Shown: piece by piece, positions 16,822 through 25,991 of the stretch
How the letters are laid out: every line of letters begins with the position of its first letter
Numbering within the stretch: position 1 is the first letter of the stretch
From: Polaromonas sp.
Lineage (GTDB): Bacteria > Pseudomonadota > Gammaproteobacteria > Burkholderiales > Burkholderiaceae_C
Direction: 5' to 3'
Length of the DNA: 64,000 nucleotides
Assembly: GCF_012927455.1 (NCBI RefSeq)
Contig: NZ_JABBPE010000021.1
Coordinates: 1-64,000 of the forward strand
Made by a program: the position numbers and the translations under genes
Notes under the pieces: generated by a model
Database searches by the model: none
Seen by the model: the letters and a program-made list of their open reading frames with translations, nothing else
Told to the model about the DNA's origin: nothing

Positions 16822-17462
16822 GCTACCAGGTCAAAGAGATTTTCTACACCCTGCAAGGCGAGGGCGCCAACGCCGGACGGCCTGCGGTTTTTTGCCGCTT
16901 TGCTGGCTGCAACCTGTGGTCTGGCCGCGAGCCGGATCGCGCTACTGCCGTCTGCCGCTTTTGCGACACCGATTTTGTCGGCACCGATGGCACGGGGGGC
17001 GGCAAGTTTGCCGACGCCGACGCGCTGGCGCACCAGATCGCCGCGCAGTGGCCTGCCGGCGACAAGGCACACCGTTTCGTTGTGATGACTGGTGGCGAGC
17101 CGCTGCTGCAGGTCGATGCCGCGCTGGTCGCGGCGCTGCATGCGCAAGGCTTTCAGATCGCCGTCGAAACCAATGGCACGATCGCAGCGCCCGCTGGCAT
17201 AAACTGGATTTGCGTCAGCCCCAAAGCCGGTGCGCCGTGGATTCAGCGCGAAGGCCAGGAGCTCAAGGTGGTCTGGCCGCAGCCCGGTTTTGAACTGGCG
17301 AAGCTAGCGGAATTGGAGGCGGCGCGCTTCACGCACCGCTACCTGCAGCCCATGGACAACCTCGAGCGCTCGCGCAACACCCAGGCCTGTATTGCGCTGT
17401 GCCTGGAGCGGCCGGCCTGGCGGCTCAGCCTGCAGACCCACAAGATCACCGGCATCCGTTGA
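16818..17462 (+). CDS. queE: 7-carboxy-7-deazaguanine synthase QueE
   Basis: A 214-residue radical SAM enzyme that converts 6-carboxytetrahydropterin to 7-carboxy-7-deazaguanine in queuosine biosynthesis. The cluster motif is C-X14-C-X2-C (CNLWSG...AVCRFCDTDF), the variant spacing known from Burkholderia QueE, and it is followed by VMTGGEPLLQ. The C-terminal RYLQPMDN motif is conserved. The start is MSYQVKEIF, where homology begins. queC and a dedicated queD are not adjacent, although a protein with QueD-like domains lies at 22922-24019. Its presence inside a purine block is unusual but may be chance. Confidence 0.95.
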   Translation: MSYQVKEIFYTLQGEGANAGRPAVFCRFAGCNLWSGREPDRATAVCRFCDTDFVGTDGTGGGKFADADALAHQIAAQWPAGDKAHRFVVMTGGEPLLQVDAALVAALHAQGFQIAVETNGTIAAPAGINWICVSPKAGAPWIQREGQELKVVWPQPGFELAKLAELEAARFTHRYLQPMDNLERSRNTQACIALCLERPAWRLSLQTHKITGIR

Positions 17463-17500
17463 ATTTCGCAGTGCCTGGCCAAACAGCTAAGCTTGCAGCC

Positions 17501-18799
17501 ATGAAAGCCTGGCGCGCCTCCATTCTGTACTTTGCCGGCCCTGCGCAAGCCCATCAGGCCGTGCTGGAGTCCGACGGCCTGCTGGTGACCGGCCCTGACG
17601 CGCAAGGTCGCCAGCGCGTGCAGGCCGTCGGCGCCTACAGCCAGCTGGCGCCGCGCTTTGCCGGCGTGCCGGTCGAACAGCTGTCGGGCCGCATCATCGC
17701 CCCGGGCTTTGTTGACATGCACATTCACTACCCGCAGCTCGACGTGATCGGCTCGCCGGCGGACGGGCTGCTGCCGTGGCTTGAAAGCTATACGTTTCCA
17801 CATGAAAAACGCTTCGAAGTGCCCGAATACAGTGCGCAGGCAGCTACCGTTTTCATAGCAGAGCTGCTCCGCAACGGCGTCACTACGGCGTTCAGCTTTG
17901 CCAGCTCGCACCCGGCATCGGTCAACGCGCTGTTTGCCGAAGCGCAAACGCGCAGCCTGCGCCTGATCACCGGCAAGGTGTTGATGGATCAGAACGCGCC
18001 CGATGGCGTGCGCGACGACACCGAACAAAGCTTGCTGGACAGCGAAGCGCTGATCCAGCGCTGGCATGGCGTGGATCGGCTTGGCTACGCCATCACGCCG
18101 CGCTTTGTGCCCAGCTGCAGCGCGGCCCAGCTGCGCGGCGCCGGTGAGTTGGCGGCGCGTTACCCGGACGTCTGGATCCAGTCACATGCGGCGGAAAACC
18201 GGGACGAAATCGCCTGGGTGCGCCAGCTTTATCCCGATGCGCGCAGCTACCTGAGCGTCTATGAACGCTTTGGCCTGCTGCGCCAGCGCGCCGTCTATGC
18301 GCACTGCATCCATATTGACGACGAGGACCGCGCGCTGTTGCAGGGCAGCGGCGCCGCTGCGGCCGTCTGCCCGACCAGCAACCTGTTTCTGGGCAGCGGA
18401 TTTTTTGACTACGCCGCAGCCGAGCGCGCCGGTTTTCAGTTCGGCCTGGCCAGCGATGTGGGCGGCGGCACCTCGTTCAGCCCGTTTCACACCATGCTGG
18501 CGGCGTACTACGTCGGACGGGAAGGGCATAGCAAGCTGGGCGTGTCCTTGAGCCCGCAAAGCCTGTGGTGGCAGCACACGGCCGGTGCGGCGCGGGCGCT
18601 CGGGCTGGAGGGTGTGGTGGGCAATCTGCTGCCGGGTTGCGAGGCCGATTTTGTCGTGCTCAACCCGCAGGCCACGCCGCTGCTGGCGCGCAAGACCGCG
18701 CAGGCCGCCAGCCTAGATGAACTGCTGTTTGCCATGATCGTGCTGGGCGACGACCGGCTGGTCGAGAAAACCGTGATTTCGCAGGCCGAAACCTCTTGA
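17501..18799 (+). CDS. guaD: Guanine deaminase GuaD
   Basis: A 432-residue amidohydrolase that converts guanine to xanthine, the substrate of XdhAB. Metal and active-site motifs are PGFVDMHIHYPQLD (about 68-81), QSHAAENRDE, YAHCIHID and LASDVGGGTSFS. Length and motif order fit bacterial GuaD. It starts 38 bp after queE on the same strand. Codons near 17826-17872 resemble the minus-strand 55-bp repeat, but the protein has no extra length there. With adenine deaminase and XdhAB it completes the routes from guanine and adenine to urate. Confidence 0.95.
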   Translation: MKAWRASILYFAGPAQAHQAVLESDGLLVTGPDAQGRQRVQAVGAYSQLAPRFAGVPVEQLSGRIIAPGFVDMHIHYPQLDVIGSPADGLLPWLESYTFPHEKRFEVPEYSAQAATVFIAELLRNGVTTAFSFASSHPASVNALFAEAQTRSLRLITGKVLMDQNAPDGVRDDTEQSLLDSEALIQRWHGVDRLGYAITPRFVPSCSAAQLRGAGELAARYPDVWIQSHAAENRDEIAWVRQLYPDARSYLSVYERFGLLRQRAVYAHCIHIDDEDRALLQGSGAAAAVCPTSNLFLGSGFFDYAAAERAGFQFGLASDVGGGTSFSPFHTMLAAYYVGREGHSKLGVSLSPQSLWWQHTAGAARALGLEGVVGNLLPGCEADFVVLNPQATPLLARKTAQAASLDELLFAMIVLGDDRLVEKTVISQAETS

Positions 18800-18817
18800 T
18801 TGGCCGGTTTTAGGGGT

Positions 18818-18880
18818 CAAATCGGCCTCTAGACCATATGGGACGGGCGCAAGTAGCTATTAATATAATAGCAAACAATC
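18818..18880 (-). repeat. Copy of the ~55-bp hairpin repeat, guaD/dcd gap
   Basis: The minus strand reads TTGCTATT-ATATTA-ATAGCTACTTGCGCCCGT-CCCATA-TGGTCTAGAGGCC, a well-preserved copy. It lies in the 141-bp gap between guaD and dcd, where it could fold at the end of the guaD transcript. Confidence 0.8.
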
Positions 18881-18940
18881 TAGCGTCAAGGCGTACCTGC
18901 CGCTTGCCTACAATCATTGGCAAACCAAGGAACCTTCCCC

Positions 18941-19513
18941 ATGAGCATTAAAAGCGACAAATGGATACGCCGCATGGCAGAGTCCACCGGCATGATCGAA
19001 CCCTTCGAGCCGGGCCAGATCCGCGAGCGCGAAGGCAAGAAAATCATCAGCTACGGCACCAGCAGCTACGGCTACGACATCCGCTGCGCTCCCGAGTTCA
19101 AGGTGTTCACCAACATCCACAGCACGGTGGTGGACCCGAAAAACTTCGACGAAAAAAGCTTTGTCGACTTCCACGGCGACAGCTGCATCATTCCGCCCAA
19201 CAGCTTTGCGCTGGCCCGCACGCTGGAATACTTTCGCATTCCACGCAATGTGCTGACGATTTGCTTGGGCAAAAGCACCTACGCGCGCTGCGGCATCATC
19301 GTCAACGTCACACCTTTCGAGCCCGAGTGGGAAGGCTATGTGACGCTTGAATTTTCCAACACCACGCCGCTGCCCGCCAAGATTTACGCGGGCGAAGGCT
19401 GCGCCCAGGTGCTGTTCTTTGAGAGCGACAAGGACGATGTCTGCGAGGTCAGCTACAAGGACCGCGGCGGCAAGTACCAAGGGCAAATCGGGGTGACGCT
19501 GCCCAAAGCCTGA
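18941..19513 (+). CDS. dcd: dCTP deaminase
   Basis: A 190-residue protein of the dUTPase/Dcd fold that deaminates dCTP to dUTP for thymidylate synthesis. Family motifs are present in order: [28 protein letters not shown], the active-site segment [19 protein letters not shown], and [12 protein letters not shown]. The start at [13 protein letters not shown] is the conserved N-terminus. slyX follows 14 bp later. Confidence 0.97.
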   Translation: MSIKSDKWIRRMAESTGMIEPFEPGQIREREGKKIISYGTSSYGYDIRCAPEFKVFTNIHSTVVDPKNFDEKSFVDFHGDSCIIPPNSFALARTLEYFRIPRNVLTICLGKSTYARCGIIVNVTPFEPEWEGYVTLEFSNTTPLPAKIYAGEGCAQVLFFESDKDDVCEVSYKDRGGKYQGQIGVTLPKA

Positions 19514-19527
19514 ACAGCAATAGCGCC

Positions 19528-19746
19528 ATGGAATACCCGCACGACATTGAACAGCGGTTGATTGATCTGGAAATCAAGGCCAGCTTTAGCGAAGACATGG
19601 TGGACCAGCTCAACCAGGTCATCGTGCGCCAGCAACAGCAAATCGACCTGTTGATCCGCGAGATCAGCCAGCTGCGCCAGCAGATCCCCGAAGGCGGCAG
19701 CGGCGTGGCGGGCCGATCAAGCGAGGATTTGCCGCCGCACTACTGA
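19528..19746 (+). CDS. slyX: SlyX family protein
   Basis: A 72-residue, highly charged coiled-coil protein of SlyX length. It has the conserved central pattern DLEIKASFSEDMVDQLNQVI and the C-terminal LPPHY. The function of SlyX is unknown. It follows dcd by 14 bp and is likely co-transcribed. A broken ABC-transporter gene on the opposite strand runs up to its 3' end. Confidence 0.9.
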   Translation: MEYPHDIEQRLIDLEIKASFSEDMVDQLNQVIVRQQQQIDLLIREISQLRQQIPEGGSGVAGRSSEDLPPHY

Positions 19747-19749
19747 TTT

Positions 19750-20382
19750 CATGTGTTTCATCGTTTGCGGCGCTGTGCTGATCGCGCCTCGAACCGGAAA
19801 TCTAATGCCCGTATTCAGGGGAGTCTGACCGGCCAGCCACGCGCCCAAGCGGGCCGGCGTCGCGATGTTGGTGACCAGCTTCACGCCTGAACGCGGATCG
19901 CGTCCGTGCAGGCGCAGCGCCGTCTCCAGAAAGATCAGCGGCCTACTGCCGGGTCGCCAGCCCATGATCTCCTTGCCGCGCAGTGCATTCCAGTCAAAGC
20001 GTTTAACTTTTTCGCGGGCCATCAGCAGGTCGCCGTTGGCTGCGGTCATGAAGCAGAAAATTCGGGCCTTTTGCGGCGATTCGCTGTTGAGCACGTAGAT
20101 AGGCACTTCCGGCCCATCAGGGCGATGTCGGCGGCACCGGCTAGCAGCGCGGCCATCGCCTTATCGCACCCGTTGGCGGTCGTCAATCCGACGTCCAGAC
20201 CGCTATCGTTGAAAAAGCCCCTGGTCATTACGACGTAGGCGGTTGTGAAGAACATCGAACGCACCACTTGGCTGGAGCAGCTTGATGAGATTCTTGCCCT
20301 GCGCGTGCACCGGGAACGGTGCCACGCTCAATGGCGCTACGGCATAGAGGGCGGCTGGAGGAACGTCGCGTCGATTGATCAT
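19750..20382 (-). pseudogene. NitT/TauT-type ABC substrate-binding protein, multiply frameshifted
   Basis: Pieces of one periplasmic binding protein lie in successive frames. A signal peptide opens at 20382 (MINRRDVPPAALYA...PVHAQGKNLIKLLQPS). Next comes FTTAYVVMTRGFFNDSGLDV...AMAALLAGAADIALMG (about 20120-20250). The last piece is PIYVLNSESPQKARIF...ALRGKEIMGWRPGS (about 19860-20100). Order and motifs match NMT1/SsuA-like proteins. At least two frameshifts are present and the C-terminal third is missing, so the gene is dead. It is divergent from the MarR gene, with a permease remnant beyond it. Confidence 0.8.
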
Positions 20383-20620
20383 GGGCACCCTGAGGGCTAC
20401 CAAACTGATGTCGAGAGGAGGGAAATGCGAAAAATGATAACTTCTCGTTGATTTCTGCGTTTTTGCAGCGTTTCGCGTGGAAAGTAAACTATTTGCATAG
20501 TAATCTGCACAATTAACTTACATATGACTGCTAAGAAAGTATTCTTGCGAACCGGGCTGTTTACTTTTTCCACCTTCTTTGCGGGAAAAAGAGGTCAGAC
20601 TTCAACCGCAAGGGCTTGCC

Positions 20621-21295
20621 ATGCTTAGTCATCTCGTCGCCAAGCAAGACTCGCCGGAGCCCGCTAGCAGCATCACTGAGTCCTGGCAGGCCGCGCATGG
20701 CGAGCCGCAAGAGGCCGAGGGAGGCCGCGCGTCCTCGGCGCTCAGTACTTCACTGAAAAGCCTGCTCAAGGGCGGTTCGGACAAAGACTTCAGACGGCTC
20801 ATCTACAACCTGCTCAGCCTGTCGAACGTGATGGTGCGCAACCGTGAGCACTTCGCTGCCTACATTGGCGTGACGAATCAGCAGTACGTCATCATGACCA
20901 TCCTGTACGAGACGCCGGGTGCGACGGTCAGCCACATCGCCAATCAGATTCACGTTTCGAGTCAGTTCATCACGTTGGAGACCGGAAAGCTCATCAAGAA
21001 GGGTCTTGTCGACAAGCGGCCCCACGAGTTAGACCGTCGCAGCGTGTCGCTGACCTTGACGGAGAGGGGGCAGACCCTGTTGCGAGAGGTTTGGCCGTTG
21101 CGGCGGAGGACGAACGACCTGACTTTTCAATCGTTGACGAAGGAGCAGGCCGCCATTTTGGACCAAATCATCGGCTCGCTGGTGATGGGCGCCCAGATGG
21201 CGCTGCACGAGCTGGAAGCGCCACACCGCAGCGGCCGAAGAGCGCCGTCGATTGAGCGGAAACCAAAGAGCGGTTTGGCCGACCCGTCCCAGTAA
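20621..21295 (+). CDS. MarR-family transcriptional regulator
   Basis: A 224-residue regulator. The winged-helix domain spans about residues 55-185: TNQQYVIMTILYETPGATVSHIANQIHVSSQFIT is the recognition-helix region and DKRPHELDRRSVSLTLTERG is the wing. A 45-residue N-terminal extension and a basic tail flank it. The reading frame is intact although both neighbours are decayed ABC-transporter genes. It may once have controlled them. The start is uncertain: the ATG at 20621 is used, and an in-frame upstream alternative exists. Confidence 0.85.
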   Translation: MLSHLVAKQDSPEPASSITESWQAAHGEPQEAEGGRASSALSTSLKSLLKGGSDKDFRRLIYNLLSLSNVMVRNREHFAAYIGVTNQQYVIMTILYETPGATVSHIANQIHVSSQFITLETGKLIKKGLVDKRPHELDRRSVSLTLTERGQTLLREVWPLRRRTNDLTFQSLTKEQAAILDQIIGSLVMGAQMALHELEAPHRSGRRAPSIERKPKSGLADPSQ

Positions 21296-21334
21296 ACATC
21301 GCTTGGCCCACCCCGGATTCGTCAGGCGCGTGCG

Positions 21335-21685
21335 GTGCGGACCGCGCAGCTCGCCTTGCCGCTTGTTGTGCTGGTGTTGTGGGCGGTGCTGCCGCGCGCT
21401 CAGCTTATCAATCCGCTATTTATCAGCTATGCGTCGGCCCTGTGGCCAACGATGCTGGAACTCCTCAAGGAAAGCCTCAGCAACCTGGCCTGCTGGCCCA
21501 TGCCGCAGCGACTTTCGGGGCCACGGTCATAGGATTCGCTCGCTATGGTTCTCGGCGTCGTGCCGACCTTCATCGCCGCGCTGAAGGTGACGGCCGGCCT
21601 GCCGTTGGTCAGCGTGGTGATCGCCGCCATGCTGATGTACGTCGCCATCGGCTGGCTGGAGACCTTTGTCATGCGCCGGCGCTGA
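21335..21685 (+). pseudogene. NitT/TauT-type ABC permease remnant
   Basis: Two ends of a permease survive. The N-terminal helix is TAQLALPLVVLVLWAVLPRAQLINPLF...LWPTMLELLKESL (21335-21490). The C-terminal helix and tail run from 21545 to 21685 (LPLVSVVIAAMLMYVAIGWLETFVMRRR). The central two thirds, including the EAA loop, are deleted and the frame changes between the pieces. It matches the pseudogenised binding protein on the other side of the MarR gene, so a whole importer has been lost. Confidence 0.75.
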
Positions 21686-21825
21686 AAGGTGGCCGTGCGC
21701 AGAATACGGACATCAACAACCGTCGACTATCATCGAAAGCAGCTGCACTGCATCGGATGCATCGGATGCACCGGTCAGCGGATAGGTTACTTTTCCGTTA
21801 AATGTCACTTTGAAAGCGGGCGGCG

Positions 21826-22026
21826 ATGGAAATTGAACTCAACGGTTTGCCTCATCTTGTCAAAGACAGGCAAAACGTGCGTGAACTGGTTGACGAACTG
21901 AATCTGGCCCAGCAGGCGCTGGCCGTGGCCGTCAATCGCGAAGTCGTGCCGCGTTCCATGTGGTTGCAACGCGTGCTGCAGCCGCATGACCAGGTCGACC
22001 TGGTGCGCCCGATTGGCGGCGGGTAA
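21826..22026 (+). CDS. thiS: Sulfur carrier protein ThiS
   Basis: A 66-residue ubiquitin-like protein ending in the diagnostic Gly-Gly (RPIGGG). The last Gly becomes a thiocarboxylate that donates sulfur to the thiazole of thiamine. The fold-typical segments [18 protein letters not shown] and [11 protein letters not shown] are present. thiG follows 26 bp later, and the two act together. No TPP riboswitch was seen upstream. Confidence 0.95.
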   Translation: MEIELNGLPHLVKDRQNVRELVDELNLAQQALAVAVNREVVPRSMWLQRVLQPHDQVDLVRPIGGG

Positions 22027-22052
22027 ACAAAATTTTTCAAGGTTTTGACACA

Positions 22053-22880
22053 ATGAATCAGCATGACATGACGCAGCAAAGTACGCAGGCAAGCGCGCAG
22101 GACGGCGGCTTGACTATCGCCGGGAAAACTTATCGTTCGCGCCTTCTGGTTGGTAGCGGGAAATACCGCGACTTGGAAGAAACCCGCGTCGCCATTGAGG
22201 CATCGGGTGCGGACATCGTGACGGTGGCGATTCGACGCGTCAACATCGGCCAGGATCCGAAGGCGCCCAGTCTGCTGGACGTGGTGCCGCAATCAAAGTA
22301 CACAATATTGCCGAATTCGGCGGGTTGTTATACCGCCCAGGATGCGGTTTACACGCTGCAACTGGCGCGGGAATTGTTGAATGGCCACAAGCTGGTCAAG
22401 CTGGAAGTGCTGGGTGATGAAAAATCGCTGTTTCCCAATATGCCGGAAACGCTCAAGGCCGCGGAAATCCTGGTGCGCGATGGCTTTGAGGTGATGGTGT
22501 ATTGCAGCGACGATCCTATCCAGGCCAGATTGCTTGAACAAATCGGTTGCGTCGCGGTGATGCCGCTGGCCTCGCTGATCGGCTCCGGCATGGGAATTTT
22601 GAACCCCTGGAATCTGTCGCTGATCATCGAGCAGGCCACGGTGCCGGTGCTCGTCGATGCCGGTGTCGGCACGGCCTCTGATGCAACGATAGCGATGGAG
22701 CTGGGCTGCGACGGAGTCCTGATGAACAGCGCGATTGCCGGTGCACGCGAGCCCGTCCGGATGGCGCGCGCGATGCGACTGGCAGTTGAAGCCGGGCGCG
22801 AGGCTTATCTGGCGGGCCGCATGCCCAGAAAATTTTCCGCTTCGCCGTCTTCGCCCATGGCCGGCCGCGTCGCGGGATGA
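22053..22880 (+). CDS. thiG: Thiazole synthase ThiG
   Basis: A 275-residue TIM-barrel enzyme that builds the thiazole phosphate of thiamine from deoxyxylulose phosphate, dehydroglycine and ThiS-thiocarboxylate. Motifs are [11 protein letters not shown] near the start, the Schiff-base Lys in [23 protein letters not shown], and the phosphate-binding [11 protein letters not shown] and [11 protein letters not shown]. Length and motif order are normal. It forms a pair with thiS; thiE, thiO and thiC are not nearby. Confidence 0.97.
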   Translation: MNQHDMTQQSTQASAQDGGLTIAGKTYRSRLLVGSGKYRDLEETRVAIEASGADIVTVAIRRVNIGQDPKAPSLLDVVPQSKYTILPNSAGCYTAQDAVYTLQLARELLNGHKLVKLEVLGDEKSLFPNMPETLKAAEILVRDGFEVMVYCSDDPIQARLLEQIGCVAVMPLASLIGSGMGILNPWNLSLIIEQATVPVLVDAGVGTASDATIAMELGCDGVLMNSAIAGAREPVRMARAMRLAVEAGREAYLAGRMPRKFSASPSSPMAGRVAG

Positions 22881-22921
22881 GCGTCGCGCACGGAAAAGCA
22901 ATCTGAAGAGCGATCTGAACC

Positions 22922-24019
22922 ATGACCAGCAAGACCTTGTTTGTCGCCTCCGCAGGATTCGAGGCGGCGCGCCAGATTGACGCGCTGGCGCCCGGCCACC
23001 GTTCGCGCCGGCTGCACGGGCACAGTTTTCTGGCGCAAGTGCGCTGTGATCTTCCCGCCGCTTGGGCGCCATTCTCGGGTGGCGAGGTGGCAAGTCTGCG
23101 CGCGCGTCTTGAAGCCACGGTGGCTCAACTGGACTACCGGTTGGTGAACGAGCAGATCGAATCTCCCACGGATGACAACCTGGCCCGCTGGATTCAGTCG
23201 CAAGCAGATCTGCCAGGATTGCAACAGGTCAGCCTTCAGAGCACCACAGCGCAAGGCGTTGAGCTGGATGCCCTGGGGCAGCTGCACTTGTGGCGACGCT
23301 ATATTTTTCAGGCCGCGCACCGGCTGCCGCATGTCCCTGCCGGCCACAAATGCGGTCGCATGCATGGCCATGGTTTTGAAGTCGTCGTGCATGCCCGTCA
23401 GGCGCCCAGGACCGACGCCAGCCCGATTGACTACGACGCGTTGGACCGTTGCTGGAGGCCGATGCAGCAGCAGCTCGACTACGCCTGCCTCAACGATCTC
23501 CCCGGTTTGCAAAATCCCACCAGCGAAAGGTTGTCGAGCTGGATTTGGGAACGGCTCAAACCCAGCTTGCCGGCCTTGTCCTGGATCACGGTTTTTGAGA
23601 CCGCGTCTTGTGGTGCGCACTTTGATGGCCAGCACTATCGCATCTGGAAAGAAGTGACGCTGGACAGTTCCCTGCAACTCAAGAGCGCGCCCGACGGCAG
23701 CCCGCTGCGGCGCCTGCACGGCCATACCTACACCTTGCGCCTGCACCTGTCGGCAGCGCTAAACGAATGGCTGGGCTGGCTGGTGGACTTTGGCGATGTG
23801 AAGGCTCTTTTTGACCCGGTCTTTCAGTTGATCGACCACCAGCCCCTGCACGAAATCGCTGATTTGAAGGATGGCGACACGGCAAGCATTGCCAGCTGGA
23901 TTTTAGAAAAAGGACGGGCCACGCTGCCCGAGCTGGTCGGGGTTGATCTGTATGAAACCCGAGGTTGCGGGGCTGTCGTTTCGGTCGATGCTGGCGGGCT
24001 GGGGTTGCCGGTCGCCTGA
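22922..24019 (+). CDS. Triple-domain 6-pyruvoyl/6-carboxytetrahydropterin synthase-like protein
   Basis: A 365-residue chain with three tandem PTPS/QueD-like domains; the family norm is one domain of about 120 residues. Domain 1 (about 5-118) keeps only HGH (32-34). Domain 2 (about 122-240) has all three zinc histidines (H133, H148, H150), the catalytic-type Cys144 in GHKCGR and Glu226, but its expected Asp-His pair is Asp186-Tyr187. Domain 3 (about 243-356) has HGH (266-268), VDFGDVK, an intact Asp305-His306 and Glu345, but no Cys. Single-domain QueD works as an oligomer with active sites at subunit interfaces, so one composite site in this chain is plausible. It lies 41 bp after thiG and is followed by ycaO. 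Its reaction is unknown. Confidence 0.85.
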   Translation: MTSKTLFVASAGFEAARQIDALAPGHRSRRLHGHSFLAQVRCDLPAAWAPFSGGEVASLRARLEATVAQLDYRLVNEQIESPTDDNLARWIQSQADLPGLQQVSLQSTTAQGVELDALGQLHLWRRYIFQAAHRLPHVPAGHKCGRMHGHGFEVVVHARQAPRTDASPIDYDALDRCWRPMQQQLDYACLNDLPGLQNPTSERLSSWIWERLKPSLPALSWITVFETASCGAHFDGQHYRIWKEVTLDSSLQLKSAPDGSPLRRLHGHTYTLRLHLSAALNEWLGWLVDFGDVKALFDPVFQLIDHQPLHEIADLKDGDTASIASWILEKGRATLPELVGVDLYETRGCGAVVSVDAGGLGLPVA

Positions 24020-24254
24020 ATCTGGCGGGGCGCTAGCGCTGATGCGGGATAATCACTGCTTGTCTGCCCCAAGCGCCGTCATCCGCGCTTATCGACACGC
24101 ATCACGCGGTCATGATGCCCACGGTGACCCCGGACGCATTCATTCCCGCGCTTCCTTCGGCCTGGAATTACCTTTGCGGTGGTGGGCGGGAATTTGTTCC
24201 CAACCCGCTACGCATCCGCATCACGCATCACGTAGTACTCAGCAAGATATTCCC
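24020..24254 (+). promoter_or_regulatory. Upstream region of ycaO
   Basis: A 235-bp gap. GGATAATC near 24046 could serve as a -10 element. The stretch 24130-24200 contains GGCGGGAATTTGTTCCCAACCCGC, which could fold weakly. No known riboswitch or operator is recognised. The gap separates ycaO from the triple-domain gene, so they may have separate promoters. Confidence 0.35.
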
Positions 24255-25991
24255 ATGCACCCAGAAAGCTTCATCGTCGGCAAGGACGCCTCCCTCGAGT
24301 CCTCGATCAGCAGCATGCAGGCCAAGTTGCTAGCGCTCGGCTTTCATATCGAGGAGCGTTCGTGGCTCAACCCGGTCGATGGCATCTGGTCGGTCCATGT
24401 GCGCGACCGCGATTGCCCGCTGATGTTCACCAATGGCAAGGGCGCATCCAAACTGGCGTCGTTGGCCAGCGCGCTCGGTGAATATTTTGAGCGTCTGTCC
24501 TGCAACTACTTTTGGAGTCACTACTACCTCGGCCAGGCCTATGCAGAGGGCGATGCGCGCGCGTTTGTGCATTACCCGCAGGAGCGCTGGTTTGCGCCTG
24601 GCGAAGACGGTGCATGGCCGCAGGGCTTGTTGACGCCGGAACTGCAGCAGTTCTATAACCCGCGCGACTCCATAGATGCGAGCGCCCTGGTGGACTTCAA
24701 CTCTGGCAACACGGAGCGCGGCATTTGCGCCATTCCCTACGTGCGCCAGCGCGATGAGGCCGTGGTTTATTTTCCGGTCAACGTGATCAGCAACCTCTAC
24801 GTCAGCAACGGCATGTCGGCTGGCAATACGCAGGCAGAGGCGCGCACCCAGGCGCTGTCAGAAATTTTTGAACGCCATATCAAGTTTCGCATCATCAGCG
24901 AAGGACTGTGCCTGCCCGACGTGCCACAAAACGTCATCAACCGGTACCCGGGCATCGCGGCCGGCATTCAAGGCCTGCGCGCTGCCGGTTTCGGCATTGT
25001 GGTGAAAGACGCCTCGCTCGGTGGCCAATACCCGGTGATGAATGTGACCTTGCTGAACCCCAACGATCAGGGTGTTTTTTCAAGTTTTGGCGCCCATCCG
25101 CGCTTTGAGATTGCGCTGGAACGCGCGCTGACCGAGTTGCTGCAGGGCCGGGCGCTCGACGCGCTGGCCGGTTTTCCCGAGGCCGGTTTTGACCTCGAAG
25201 AAATTGCCAGTTCGCCCAACCTCGAAATCCATTTCGTCGATTCCAGCGGGATCATCAGCTGGAACTTCCTTGGCAGTCAGCCCGACTTTGCCTTCAATGA
25301 CTGGAACTTCAGCAGCACCACCGCCGAGGACTACGCCTGGCTGGTCGCCAGCGTGCACGCCAATGGGCACGATATCTACGTGGCCGACTTCACGCATCTG
25401 GGCGTGTATGCCTGCCGCACCATTGTTCCCGGCATGTCCGAAATCTACCCCATCGACGAACTCGAATGGGAAAACAACAGCGTGGCCAATCCCATCCGCG
25501 AAGCGATTTGTAACCTGCCCGAACTCGACAACGAGGAATGCAGCGATCTGCTCGACACGCTCAATGAAAGCGGCCTGACCGACGAGCGTCTGGTCGCTGC
25601 GCTGATCGGCCTGGCACCCGGCGACAACGCCTTCTGGAAAGACCTGCGCGTGGGTGAGTTGAAAACCTTGCTGGCGCTGGCCTGCGCAAACGAACAAGCC
25701 ATCAACGAAGGCTGCGAATGGATTCGACATTTTGGCCAGATCAACACCGAGCGTCGCCGCGTCTACAGTTGTATCGAAAGCCTGCAGAAGCTTGACGATG
25801 CAACGCGCTTTGGCGATGCCCTGCAAAGCCTTTATGGCTCTGAAACGCTGCGCCAGGCCGACGCATTGCTTAAAGGTGAGTTGCGCTTTTTCGACCAGCC
25901 TTCGTTGGGGCTGAACTTGGCCAATTGTGAGATGCACCAGCGCCTGCTGGCTGCCTACAGCAAGCTGCACAAGGCCGACCAGCCAGTATGA
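24255..25991 (+). CDS. ycaO: YcaO, ATP-dependent cyclodehydratase-like protein (RimO-linked)
   Basis: A 578-residue protein close in length to E. coli YcaO (about 586). YcaO ATP-binding acidic motifs are visible: ASALGEYFERLS (about 72-82) and ARTQALSEIFERHIKFR (about 197-213), then ERALTELLQGRALDAL. The C-terminal third (after about 430) is a helical region like the TPR-type tail of E. coli YcaO. YcaO domains activate backbone amides with ATP; E. coli YcaO is linked to beta-methylthiolation of ribosomal protein S12 by RimO. No peptide-antibiotic genes lie nearby, so the ribosomal role is more likely. The start at MHPESFIVGKD matches the family N-terminus. Its stop overlaps the next gene (ATGA). 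Confidence 0.93.
   Translation: MHPESFIVGKDASLESSISSMQAKLLALGFHIEERSWLNPVDGIWSVHVRDRDCPLMFTNGKGASKLASLASALGEYFERLSCNYFWSHYYLGQAYAEGDARAFVHYPQERWFAPGEDGAWPQGLLTPELQQFYNPRDSIDASALVDFNSGNTERGICAIPYVRQRDEAVVYFPVNVISNLYVSNGMSAGNTQAEARTQALSEIFERHIKFRIISEGLCLPDVPQNVINRYPGIAAGIQGLRAAGFGIVVKDASLGGQYPVMNVTLLNPNDQGVFSSFGAHPRFEIALERALTELLQGRALDALAGFPEAGFDLEEIASSPNLEIHFVDSSGIISWNFLGSQPDFAFNDWNFSSTTAEDYAWLVASVHANGHDIYVADFTHLGVYACRTIVPGMSEIYPIDELEWENNSVANPIREAICNLPELDNEECSDLLDTLNESGLTDERLVAALIGLAPGDNAFWKDLRVGELKTLLALACANEQAINEGCEWIRHFGQINTERRRVYSCIESLQKLDDATRFGDALQSLYGSETLRQADALLKGELRFFDQPSLGLNLANCEMHQRLLAAYSKLHKADQPV

Noticed and set aside
21686..21825. A TPP riboswitch upstream of thiS
   Set aside because: The CTGAGA and ACCTGA cores of THI elements are absent; only a short GCATCGGAT repeat is seen.
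24255..25991. YcaO as part of a thiazole/oxazole-modified peptide antibiotic cluster
   Set aside because: No precursor peptide, dehydrogenase or E1-like partner lies nearby, and its length and C-terminal helical region match the E. coli YcaO (RimO-linked) type.
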